Source: an uncultured Bacteroidota bacterium (GTDB lineage Bacteria; Bacteroidota; Bacteroidia; UKL13-3). From it: a stretch of DNA of 7,336 nucleotides. The translations under genes were made by a program, and so were the position numbers. The stretch spans positions 1 to 7,336 of the forward strand of contig CAIVPY010000296.1 of the NCBI GenBank assembly GCA_903907885.1, read 5' to 3'. Of the stretch, positions 1 through 5,540 are shown one piece after another (positions within the stretch are counted from its first letter, which is position 1; the number at the start of each line of letters is the position of its first letter). The notes under the pieces are model-generated. The model was not told the origin of the DNA, did not search any database, and saw nothing but the letters and a program-made list of their open reading frames with translations.

Positions 1-60
1 AAGTGGGATTTCTACAAAGCCGTCGAGTCGCCCGGTAGAATGATTCCTACAAAGGAATTA
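1..60. repeat. Paired small hairpins, probable end of an interspersed repeat
   Basis: Two inverted repeats stand side by side. TTCTAC at 10-15 pairs with GTAGAA at 35-40 around a GC-rich loop, and ATTCCT at 43-48 pairs with AGGAAT at 53-58 around a four-base loop, extendable by two pairs. No reading frame here looks like a gene. The last bases before 67 (AAGGA, TATGC, TCC) partly resemble the end of the neighbouring 84-bp repeat unit, so the array may have grown from this element. The left end of the window cuts the context, so the full element is not visible. Confidence 0.4.
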
Positions 61-66
61 TGCTAT

Positions 67-430
67 CCAAAATTTCGGACTGCCATTCCACGCATCGGTT
101 TGTACAGTCAATTTTTTCTGCCTGTATAAAATCAATTAAGGATATGCCCTCCAAAATTTCGGACTGGCATTCCACACATCGGTTTGTACAGTCATATATT
201 TCTGCCTGTATAAAATCAACTAAAGATATGCCCTCCAAAATTTCGGACTGCCATTCCACACATCGGTTTGTGCAGTCATTTTTTGCTGCCTATATAAAAT
301 CAATTAAGGATATGAATTCCGAAATTTCGGACTGGCCTTCCACACTTCGGTTTGTGTAGTCAATTTTTTCTGCCTGTATAAAATTAATTAAGGATATACA
401 GTCTAAAATTTCGGAATGCTTTTCCAAAAA
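67..430. repeat. 84-bp tandem repeat array, four full units plus a partial fifth
   Basis: The motif AAAATTTCGGACTG recurs with exactly 84-bp spacing. Units start at 67, 151, 235 and 319, and a diverged partial unit starts at 403 and fades near 428. Units 1 to 3 are nearly identical; unit 4 has more changes and unit 5 keeps only about its first 25 bases. Within a unit GACTG pairs with CAGTC about 22 bases later, and in unit 1 AAAATT and AATTTT extend the stem around a three-base bulge, so each unit can form a long-loop hairpin. Because 84 is a multiple of three, reading frames stay open on both strands, but one substitution in unit 4 (CAG to TAG on the plus strand) and one in unit 3 (CAG to TAG on the minus strand) break them. 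I read it as an intergenic repeat rather than a gene. There are no distinct spacers, so it is not CRISPR. Confidence 0.9.
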
Positions 431-449
431 ATAATTGTCACAATCATTT

Positions 450-457
450 TATTTTTG
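450..457 (+). promoter_or_regulatory. Possible Bacteroidota -7 box upstream of the 516 gene
   Basis: TATTTTTG fits the Bacteroidota sigma consensus TAnnTTTG and lies 58 bases before the ATG at 516, leaving an A/T-rich leader of about 50 bases. The -33 element is weak: the nearest TTG (435-437) is only 12 bases upstream, whereas about 19 is usual. AT-rich DNA gives such boxes by chance, so this is tentative. Confidence 0.35.
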
Positions 458-515
458 GCACGTTTTATGTCTTAAAAAATCAAATTTTAATTTTAATAAC
501 TAATAAAACACAACA

Positions 516-1238
516 ATGGGATTCGAAAGATTAACATTCGATTTATTCAAATCGAAAGACTACAGCCGAAATGAATTAGACTTGTTTACAGTTGATTTCA
601 TTAAGCGATTAAAAGCAAAACCTTTAGCCATCATTGGCGCATCAGAAAGCAATGCCCTGGATGGATTTTACAAAACATTTAAAGAGGGCTTGGGCAAACT
701 TGCCACCGAAGGCGCACAGCAAAAAGGTGGCACCCTCAATCGTCAAGATGCATTTGATGATGCTCTTGATTTTATTAGAAGGCAAGAAGGACTGGTAAAA
801 TCAAAATTTGGCAAACAAAGTCCTGCCTACATTGAGTTTTATCCACTAGGATTAACAGAATACAACGCAGCCAAAGTTGAGGGTTTAACAAATCTATTGG
901 TGCGCTATGTAACAGCAGCCAACAAATATCAAAAAGAGTTGGGCAAAGATTTTGTAACAGAGATTACAACCCTACAAACCCAATATGTAACTGCCCGCGA
1001 CACACAAGGAACAGGCATAGCCAACAACAAAACCACACAAAGCGAAATTAGAGACAGTCGCAAAATGTTAACCATGCACCTTAGCAAGCTAGTATTATTA
1101 ATAGCTGCCGTATCTATCGAAAATGCTGAACAATTTAATAGTTATTTCAACTTTGGTTTGTTAGAAGTGGATAATAACAAAACAACTGCCGAAGCAGATG
1201 TAACTCCTACAACAGACACTCCGCCACCTACAGCATAA
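516..1238 (+). CDS. Conserved-looking hypothetical protein, cytoplasmic, mainly helical
   Basis: A 240-residue protein that I do not recognise. It has no signal peptide, lipobox or clear export signal, so a cytoplasmic location is likely. One moderately hydrophobic stretch (about residues 186-200, around KLVLLIAAVS) is more likely a buried helix than a membrane span. Residues 1-160 look helical, with a charged opening (FDLFKSKDYSRNELDLF) and aromatic patches such as YIEFYPLGLTEYN at about 105-117. The last 20 residues are a disordered Thr/Pro/Asp tail. The ATG at 516 follows an A-rich leader (AAAACACAACA) typical of Bacteroidota starts, and no good alternative lies upstream. The gene stands alone: the 84-bp array lies upstream and a strong hairpin terminator follows 27 bp after the stop. 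It is visibly richer in G+C than the lipoprotein genes (bases 661-720 contain 28 G or C; bases 3901-3960 contain 11), which suggests a different history. No function is offered. Confidence 0.88.
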   Translation: MGFERLTFDLFKSKDYSRNELDLFTVDFIKRLKAKPLAIIGASESNALDGFYKTFKEGLGKLATEGAQQKGGTLNRQDAFDDALDFIRRQEGLVKSKFGKQSPAYIEFYPLGLTEYNAAKVEGLTNLLVRYVTAANKYQKELGKDFVTEITTLQTQYVTARDTQGTGIANNKTTQSEIRDSRKMLTMHLSKLVLLIAAVSIENAEQFNSYFNFGLLEVDNNKTTAEADVTPTTDTPPPTA

Positions 1239-1264
1239 CAGGTAAAAAAACAAAATAGTTACAT

Positions 1265-1311
1265 ATAAAACAAACAATCCCGAAGCAAAGCTTCGGGATT
1301 GTTTGTTTTAT
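1265..1311. terminator. Perfect 22-bp hairpin, bidirectional terminator
   Basis: Bases 1265-1286 pair without mismatch to 1290-1311 around an AAA loop. The core is CAATCCCGAAGC with GCTTCGGGATTG, and the outer arms are A-rich on the left and T-rich on the right, so a U-tract follows the GC core in either direction. It sits between convergent genes, 27 bp after the stop at 1238 and about 130 bp beyond the stop of the minus-strand gene at 1440, so it can end transcription from both. Confidence 0.92.
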
Positions 1312-1439
1312 TGGGCGAGTTATAAACTCTTTTTCATTTATCAATCCTTAGTCAGCTACGCCAAAACCATTTAACACAGAATCTAAGGATAGTTGGGCAT
1401 TAGCTAGCACAAACCTCAAAATACCCAAATTATATACGA

Positions 1440-2720
1440 TTATTCCATAATCACCACCTTGTGTGTGCTACAAAAATTGCTACCATAACACCTCACAAAA
1501 TACAAACCTTGCTTACACTCTTTAAGCGATATTGGGTTTGGATTATTAGCCAACATATTACCTGTGGCAAGCACTTGCCCTGAGATATTTAATATTTCGT
1601 AGTTGCCATTTTCGCCACTCTCAATATGTATAATGTCATTTGCAGGGTTAGGATAAATGCGTATGGATGGTTTTGTTTTTACTGTTTCGGCATTGCTTGC
1701 AAAACCCGCAGGAAAACCTGTAAACACAGCCAACTGGGTGAAGGTATCTTTGTATATAGTGCTAATGCCATTTTCGGCATCTGAGAAATAAAATTTAGTA
1801 TGTAATAACGAATCTAAACGTTTCCATGTATAACCATTATCAAAACTCACCTTGGCTCCCACTTCAGGGTATGCACCATATTGCGATATATAATAACCAG
1901 GATTTTTTTTAGTTGCTTTGGCATAAAATATTGTATATAAGCCCAATTCATTCATGGCTTGCCATGTTTTGCCACCATTATTGGTTCTCATTAAAAATGA
2001 AGCGGTATCGGCAGCATATTTACTAGTATAGGTTAATAAGCCATTTAAAGTATCAGAAAAGGCAATTCCTTGTATGGCTTGCATCTTGTTGTTATCTATA
2101 TGTATGCTATCCCAAATTTTGCCATTATCTTTTGCTACCACCAATGAATTAAGTGTTTTGGGATTGACTATGTATGACATACTACCAATATTGCAATATC
2201 TCCATACGGAGGCATTACGAATAAAAAAATTAATAGCATTGCAAGGCAATCTATTCCAATTATTACCCCCATCTTCAGTTCGCCATATTTCATGGCAGCC
2301 TTTTGAAGTATCTGCCACAATGTAGGCATATTTTTGGTTTAAAGCATTATAAAAATCTGTTGATTTGTTTATTAAACCTGTATCTTGACCATTTATAAAA
2401 TACTGAACATCCCATGTTTTGCCATAATCAACACTCTTTTGCCATAATTGTTTTTTATATTTAATTAAGTATCCCTGCCCCATTAAAACTGAGTCGTTTA
2501 ATACAAAATCAAAACCACTATTTAATACTAAAAGTGTTTTGCCTGTATCCGTGCTTAGTTTACTTGCAGCCCACATATATTGCTTGGAATAAAACATTAA
2601 GGTAGGATTTGTTGGAATTTGATACTTTGCCGTATCTAATAAGGTTATCTGCCATTGGGCTTTGCTTGGTATGTTAAGTAAAAACAATAAAGCTATGATG
2701 GGAAAGTATTTTTTAAGCAT
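1440..2720 (-). CDS. Secreted Asp-box (BNR-like) beta-propeller protein with T9SS type A sorting domain
   Basis: A 426-residue exported protein. Residues 1-21 are a signal peptide (KKYF, then a hydrophobic run, cleavage probably after SKA before QW). Five Asp-box motifs (S/T-x-D-x-G-x-x-W) occur at near-regular spacing: SVDYGKTW at 96, TEDGGNNW at 148, AKDNGKIW at 196, TNNGGKTW at 246 and SFDNGYTW at 292. This marks a beta-propeller of the BNR/Ycf48-like kind. From about 350 to the end is a type IX sorting domain: IRIYPNPAND, then YEILNISGQVLATG, then GLYFVRCYG and a final KVVIM. By family knowledge, such proteins cross the outer membrane by T9SS, lose this tail and are anchored or released. 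No sialidase catalytic set is evident; Asp boxes alone are structural, so the ligand is unknown. The start at 2720 fits the signal peptide. A terminator hairpin lies only 25 bp upstream, so the gene probably has its own promoter, which I could not identify. Confidence 0.93.
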   Translation of the reverse strand: MLKKYFPIIALLFLLNIPSKAQWQITLLDTAKYQIPTNPTLMFYSKQYMWAASKLSTDTGKTLLVLNSGFDFVLNDSVLMGQGYLIKYKKQLWQKSVDYGKTWDVQYFINGQDTGLINKSTDFYNALNQKYAYIVADTSKGCHEIWRTEDGGNNWNRLPCNAINFFIRNASVWRYCNIGSMSYIVNPKTLNSLVVAKDNGKIWDSIHIDNNKMQAIQGIAFSDTLNGLLTYTSKYAADTASFLMRTNNGGKTWQAMNELGLYTIFYAKATKKNPGYYISQYGAYPEVGAKVSFDNGYTWKRLDSLLHTKFYFSDAENGISTIYKDTFTQLAVFTGFPAGFASNAETVKTKPSIRIYPNPANDIIHIESGENGNYEILNISGQVLATGNMLANNPNPISLKECKQGLYFVRCYGSNFCSTHKVVIME

Positions 2721-2745
2721 GGTTAATTTGTTTAATTGTAAAAGA

Positions 2746-2772
2746 ACAAATAGGCACTCAGTGCCTATTTGT
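2746..2772 (-). terminator. Hairpin terminator closing the lipoprotein operon
   Basis: Bases 2746-2757 pair perfectly with 2761-2772 (ACAAATAGGCAC with GTGCCTATTTGT; three-base loop). On the minus strand the stem begins 11 bases after the stop of the 52-residue gene and is followed by TTCTTTTAC, a moderately U-rich tail. It is also only 25 bases upstream of the ATG of the gene at 2720, so a role as operator or leader structure for that gene cannot be excluded. Confidence 0.7.
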
Positions 2773-2783
2773 AATTGTTTAAT

Positions 2784-2942
2784 TTAAAGACAAGGCCAAA
2801 TTTCAATGGTTCTGTTTGTAGCATCAAAGTCTATTCTAAAACAGTTGCAAGGTGCATCGCAATCTGAGCATAATATTTGCTGTGTGTTACCACTTGGATT
2901 TGGGTATACATAAAAAATATTACCTTGAATGCTCACTTCCAT
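2784..2942 (-). CDS. Small cysteine-rich peptide, 52 residues
   Basis: Reading the minus strand from the ATG at 2942 to the TAA ending at 2784 gives a 52-residue peptide that begins MEVSIQGNIFYVYPNPSG and ends TIEIWPCL. It has five cysteines, four of them clustered as LCSDCDAPCNCF (residues 24-35; pattern CxxCxxxCxC) and one next to the C terminus (residue 51). No signal peptide or lipobox is visible. Support for a real gene: its start lies 13 bp after the stop of the upstream gene on the same strand, and its stop is followed at once by a terminator hairpin, so it fits neatly as last gene of the operon. The cluster could bind a metal or form disulfides, and the neighbouring CxxC lipoprotein is a possible partner (inference). 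I do not recognise the family. The YPNPSG segment superficially recalls T9SS tails, but the peptide lacks the rest of that domain. It could instead be the remnant of a longer protein, but the frame has an in-frame stop (2961-2963) only 18 bases upstream of the ATG. Confidence 0.6.
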   Translation of the reverse strand: MEVSIQGNIFYVYPNPSGNTQQILCSDCDAPCNCFRIDFDATNRTIEIWPCL

Positions 2943-2955
2943 TGAGAGTAGACAC

Positions 2956-3423
2956 TTATTTTAATAGAGAAATAGTATTTTCAATATTATTCGCATTGAT
3001 ATGTTCTATTGATTTCAATTTACCAGTACAAACTGTAATTAATGAAATATCTTGTGTTCCAATATTTAATTTCTCAAAGTTGCAATTACTATCAACCAAT
3101 ATGTTTTTTTGACTTATAAAATTAGAATTTAGCATAAATTCATCCGAACAAATAATTCTTACATTTTTGCGAATACCATTATCATTACAATAATTTTTCA
3201 ATTTATTTTTACAACCATCACAACCCATGTGCTTTGGAATAACTACAAACAATGTCGTATCATATGATAGGTTATAATTATGTTGCTGTAGAAGATAATT
3301 ATTAAAAATAGCTGTAGAATCATTAGCTTTTGTTTTCTCTAAAGTTATTGAATTATTACAAGCAAATAACGCAATACTAATAATAAAGTAAGTGATAAGT
3401 TTATTTAATTTTATATACATCAT
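2956..3423 (-). CDS. Lipoprotein with thioredoxin-like CxxC motif
   Basis: A 155-residue predicted lipoprotein. The signal peptide ends in a good lipobox, LFAC, with Cys22 as the acylated residue. After a linker, TTLFVVIP (56-63) reads as a beta strand and is followed by GCDGC (C68, C71) at the start of an amphipathic helix, then KNVRIICSD as a second strand. The tail ISLITVCTGKLKSIE resembles the final strands of thioredoxin-like folds. This layout matches thioredoxin/TlpA-like proteins, but the protein is short, extra cysteines (79, 92, 114, 132) are present and the usual cis-proline before the third strand is missing, so the redox activity is uncertain. It overlaps the upstream gene by 23 bp, which suggests translational coupling. 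The ATG at 3423 was taken; the adjacent ATG at 3420 is equally possible. It could act on the Cys-rich peptide encoded just downstream (inference). Confidence 0.82.
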   Translation of the reverse strand: MMYIKLNKLITYFIISIALFACNNSITLEKTKANDSTAIFNNYLLQQHNYNLSYDTTLFVVIPKHMGCDGCKNKLKNYCNDNGIRKNVRIICSDEFMLNSNFISQKNILVDSNCNFEKLNIGTQDISLITVCTGKLKSIEHINANNIENTISLLK

Positions 3424-4513
3424 ATGAGATTTTCTTTTCGTTTAATTTTCTTAACATTATACCATTTGCTGAAATTAAAGTTCTAGCCAAATCATATTTA
3501 GAACCTAAAAATTTAACTTCTTTTACTAAATTGTAATTTGTATCAATAATATCAATTATGAAGGGATTATCATGAATATTATGAACCAAATTGTTATCAC
3601 CAACAAAATTTATTGGAGTAGTATAAATACGAACAAAGAAATGATTGATTACATCATAACTAAAAAAAGAATTGCTACTGTTTTCTATCAAATATTTTAG
3701 TTCAAACGTACCGTTCCCTATTTCTTTGACTGGGTATGGTTTATTCTCAATAAATTCTTTGCCTCCAATTTGAATCGTTTTGTTTTTACTGCTGTCGTTA
3801 AAATATTCAACATACATTACATCTTGGTCATCTATGATGTACACAATTTTGTTAGTGTCTGAGTATATCGTGGGTAGCCCAAAAGGATAATAGTTTTTGG
3901 TATATCTATCAGGTAGTTTACAATATGATTGATTGTAAACTAATTTATTGTTTATTAAATTAAATGTTGCATATAAGTAATTCGAATATATTTTATTATA
4001 CTCTTTGACGCTTATTTGGGGGCTAGTTATTAATCCTACTTTGTTGTTATTTATATTGAAATTACTAAAGTAATTAGTCGAGCAAATCCATGTATTTTTA
4101 AATTTGTTATTTGTAACAGAATCTGGAAAATAAACGATATTGGTTTTATCAGTATTACTCAAACAAATAATGCCATCGTCAGTAATTGTATATATACTAT
4201 CGTCTGATTTAAAACAAAAATTTTCTATACGTCCATAAATTTTATCATTTATGATATAGGAATTATTTACTTTACCACTTTGAGTATATGTGTAAAGTTT
4301 GTTCAACTTAATGTCATATAAGTAATATTTATTGATTGTATTTTGATTATTGACCTTTATAATGGCATCCATATACCGCCTATAGTCCCAATTATTGGTT
4401 GAATCAAGAGTAACTGAGTATTGAAAATATTTTGTATAGTTTTCGTCAACATTGTTTTTACAAGCTACACAAGAAATTATTGTTAGGAAAATCGTAATCA
4501 ATTTTGTTTTCAT
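3401..4513 (-). CDS. Lipoprotein resembling DUF4221 / 6-bladed beta-propeller family
   Basis: A predicted envelope lipoprotein of 370 residues from the preferred ATG at 4513. The frame extends to an ATG at 4549, but that lies inside the hairpin 4528-4557, and the 4513 start gives a clean signal peptide, MKTKLITIFL, ending in IISC (Cys15) or CVAC (Cys18). Two ATGs, at 4519 and 4513, are close together. The mature part is rich in Asn, Ile, Tyr and Lys and consists of short strand-turn repeats such as NKYYLYDIKLNKLYTY, DSIYTITDDGIICLS and NKIVYIIDDQDVMYVEY, typical of propeller blades. The pattern YYPFGLPTIYSD mid-protein and a last segment with LISANGIMLRKLN then ISYDVYKI recall DUF4221 lipoproteins of Bacteroidota, which have no settled function. 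The family call is from memory of pattern and is moderate. It is one of the most A+T-rich genes in the window. The next gene overlaps its end by 23 bp, consistent with co-expression. Confidence 0.85.
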   Translation of the reverse strand: MKTKLITIFLTIISCVACKNNVDENYTKYFQYSVTLDSTNNWDYRRYMDAIIKVNNQNTINKYYLYDIKLNKLYTYTQSGKVNNSYIINDKIYGRIENFCFKSDDSIYTITDDGIICLSNTDKTNIVYFPDSVTNNKFKNTWICSTNYFSNFNINNNKVGLITSPQISVKEYNKIYSNYLYATFNLINNKLVYNQSYCKLPDRYTKNYYPFGLPTIYSDTNKIVYIIDDQDVMYVEYFNDSSKNKTIQIGGKEFIENKPYPVKEIGNGTFELKYLIENSSNSFFSYDVINHFFVRIYTTPINFVGDNNLVHNIHDNPFIIDIIDTNYNLVKEVKFLGSKYDLARTLISANGIMLRKLNEKKISYDVYKIK

Positions 4514-4527
4514 AAACATGAAATAAA

Positions 4528-4557
4528 CAACGAACTTGTTATTTAACAAGTCCGTTG
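4528..4557 (-). terminator. Hairpin between two lipoprotein genes, attenuator or terminator
   Basis: Bases 4528-4541 pair with 4544-4557 (CAACGAACTTGTTA with TAACAAGTCCGTTG) with one mismatch. On the minus strand the stem follows 16 bases after the stop at 4574 and is trailed by TTTATTTC, then the start codons at 4519 and 4513. It may partly terminate the first gene's transcript, so that the first lipoprotein is made in excess, or it may fold in the leader of the next gene and affect its translation. The U-tract is interrupted, so full termination is not certain. Confidence 0.6.
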
Positions 4558-4573
4558 CAATTTATTGTAAAAA

Positions 4574-5044
4574 TTATTGAACAATAGCTGATGTTACAAA
4601 TACAAAATTATCTACATTAACTTTGCTAATATCGCCAATAAAATAGAATGTTTTACTATCAGAAGATTTTCTAAATACACCATATATTCCACTAGTTAAA
4701 CCGGTTTTTAAGTCAACTCCAAGAGATCCCTCAGGTAAAAAAACATCACAATTTTCGGTACTATTGAAAAAATCAATTAGAGTATGGTTATTGATTGCTA
4801 CTAATATTGCAGCGTCATAATGTGGTCTAATAACAACATCTTCAGATGCACAATTTTCGACTAAATTGATACAATAACCTTTCTTATCGTCATATTTTCT
4901 TAATGGTTTATTATTAAGCGAATATGAATTGTTTTGTGTGGCACCTATTTTGGTGGTAGTAACAGCTTCCGTATTCTCTTTTTTACAAGAATAGGTGAAT
5001 CCAACTATTGAAATAGTTGCTAATAGGATGATGATTTTTTTCAT
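4574..5044 (-). CDS. Small lipoprotein of unknown function, first gene of operon
   Basis: A 156-residue predicted lipoprotein. Residues 1-20 form a lipoprotein signal: MKK, a hydrophobic core and TYSC with Cys20 as the acylation site. The mature start CKKEN has a Lys followed by an acidic residue, which resembles the surface-export signals described for Bacteroidota lipoproteins, so surface exposure is possible but not shown. A low-complexity Thr/Asn linker (about 25-45) leads to a domain of about 110 residues with three cysteines (58, 65, 99). Its centre has hydrophobic strands (AAILVAINNHTLIDFF) and its end has YGVFR, KTFYFIGDIS and VDNFVFVTSAIV, suggesting a mostly beta fold. I recognise no family. 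A well-matched promoter lies about 95 bp upstream, making this the leader gene of the cluster. The leader sequence before the ATG is T/A-rich (AAAACAAAAAAACGAA on the coding strand). Confidence 0.85.
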   Translation of the reverse strand: MKKIIILLATISIVGFTYSCKKENTEAVTTTKIGATQNNSYSLNNKPLRKYDDKKGYCINLVENCASEDVVIRPHYDAAILVAINNHTLIDFFNSTENCDVFLPEGSLGVDLKTGLTSGIYGVFRKSSDSKTFYFIGDISKVNVDNFVFVTSAIVQ

Positions 5045-5140
5045 TTCGTTTTTTTGTTTTAATTAGTTTTTAAAAAATCTACATAAAACCATTTTATGTT
5101 TAACTACTCATAGTTTATGCGCCATGCTAATTTCGTAAGG

Positions 5141-5171
5141 CAAACATATCCATCAACAATACATACACAAA
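5141..5171 (-). promoter_or_regulatory. Bacteroidota-type promoter for the lipoprotein operon
   Basis: On the minus strand TTTG (5171-5168) is followed after 19 bases by TATGTTTG (5148-5141). This matches both the -33 TTTG and the -7 TAnnTTTG elements of the Bacteroidota housekeeping sigma factor, at the usual spacing. Transcription would start near 5135, leaving a leader of about 90 bases before the ATG at 5044. The -33 element overlaps the left arm of the inverted repeat 5169-5207. Confidence 0.65.
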
Positions 5172-5207
5172 GGCATAATCCGCCTTTTTTAGGCAAATTA
5201 TGCCTTT
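5169..5207. promoter_or_regulatory. Inverted repeat in the divergent promoter region, possible operator or attenuator
   Basis: AAAGGCATAAT (5169-5179) pairs with ATTATGCCTTT (5197-5207); inside, GCCT (5182) pairs with AGGC (5191) around a T-rich loop. The order AGGC, GCCT, AGGC, GCCT at 5171, 5182, 5191 and 5202 allows alternative pairings. It overlaps the -33 box of the minus-strand operon and lies about 75 bp upstream of the HTH gene at 5283. On the plus strand it is followed by T-tracts (5205-5209, 5216-5221 and 5223-5229), as in an intrinsic terminator, but no plus-strand gene ends nearby. An operator for the neighbouring HTH protein, or a leader attenuator of its gene, are both possible. 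Confidence 0.5.
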
Positions 5208-5282
5208 TTGGGGCATTTTTTGTTTTTTTATGTATTTATATTGCTTTAATATCTATTTTGATGCGAAACTAAATGTAAGTCT

Positions 5283-5495
5283 ATGATAACAGGATCCAAA
5301 ATTAAATTGGTAAGACAGTTGAAAAACGTGAGCACCAAAACCCTAGCAGATGAGCTAAATATTGATATTAGTTCGTATCTTAGAATAGAACGAGGTGTTA
5401 CAAAACTTACCGAGCTAAGAGTTGAAATAATATTAAAAACACTTGATGTTACACGTGAATTTGTAGAGCAATTGCACAACTTTTCAAAGGATTGA
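5283..5495 (+). CDS. Small XRE/Cro-type helix-turn-helix DNA-binding protein
   Basis: A 70-residue protein that is almost entirely one HTH domain of the XRE (HTH_3) type. Helix 1 covers about residues 4-15 (SKIKLVRQLKNV), helix 2 about 18-25 (TKTLADEL), the recognition helix about 29-38 (ISSYLRIERG, with the family pattern YxxIExG seen as YLRIERG), and helix 4 about 43-54. A short C-terminal helix (VTREFVEQLHNF) may serve in dimer formation. There is no ligand-binding or peptidase domain, so it should act as a simple repressor or activator. The ATG at 5283 gives the standard domain start. It is transcribed away from the lipoprotein operon, with a 238-bp gap carrying a promoter and an inverted repeat, the usual place for an autoregulated controller. 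Control of the operon is inferred, not shown. It could also be an orphan antitoxin-like HTH, but no toxin lies next to it. Confidence 0.82.
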   Translation: MITGSKIKLVRQLKNVSTKTLADELNIDISSYLRIERGVTKLTELRVEIILKTLDVTREFVEQLHNFSKD

Positions 5496-5540
5496 AACCC
5501 TATTTTATCCAAGCTTGTCAGCATCAATCCTTCTATGCTC

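Noticed and set aside
47..259. Minus-strand protein inside the tandem array
   Set aside because: Open only because the repeat length is a multiple of three; a stop in unit 3 ends it, and there is no promoter or conserved-domain sign.
67..430. CRISPR array
   Set aside because: The whole 84-bp unit repeats with no unique spacers between short repeats, and no cas genes are present.
1317..1334. Second terminator, GAGTT/AACTC followed by five T
   Set aside because: A five-pair, AT-containing stem directly after a much stronger hairpin; could be chance.
1344..1390. Inverted repeat ATCCTTAG/CTAAGGAT
   Set aside because: Eight pairs with a 31-base loop and no context that gives it a role.
2074..2325. 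Plus-strand frame inside the propeller gene
   Set aside because: Antisense to a gene with signal peptide, Asp boxes and T9SS tail; shadow.
1440..2720. Active sialidase
   Set aside because: Asp-box motifs alone are structural; I see no catalytic arginine triad or FRIP motif.
2852..3112. Plus-strand frame across the Cys-rich and CxxC genes
   Set aside because: Antisense to a better supported operon; no clear start context.
4514..4549. Longer start for the DUF4221-like lipoprotein at 4549
   Set aside because: It lies in the stem of a hairpin and would put 12 residues ahead of a normal lipoprotein signal peptide.
5241..5260. Promoter for the HTH gene (TTG and TATTTTG)
   Set aside because: The -7 match is one base short of consensus and the spacing of about 10 bases is far too small.
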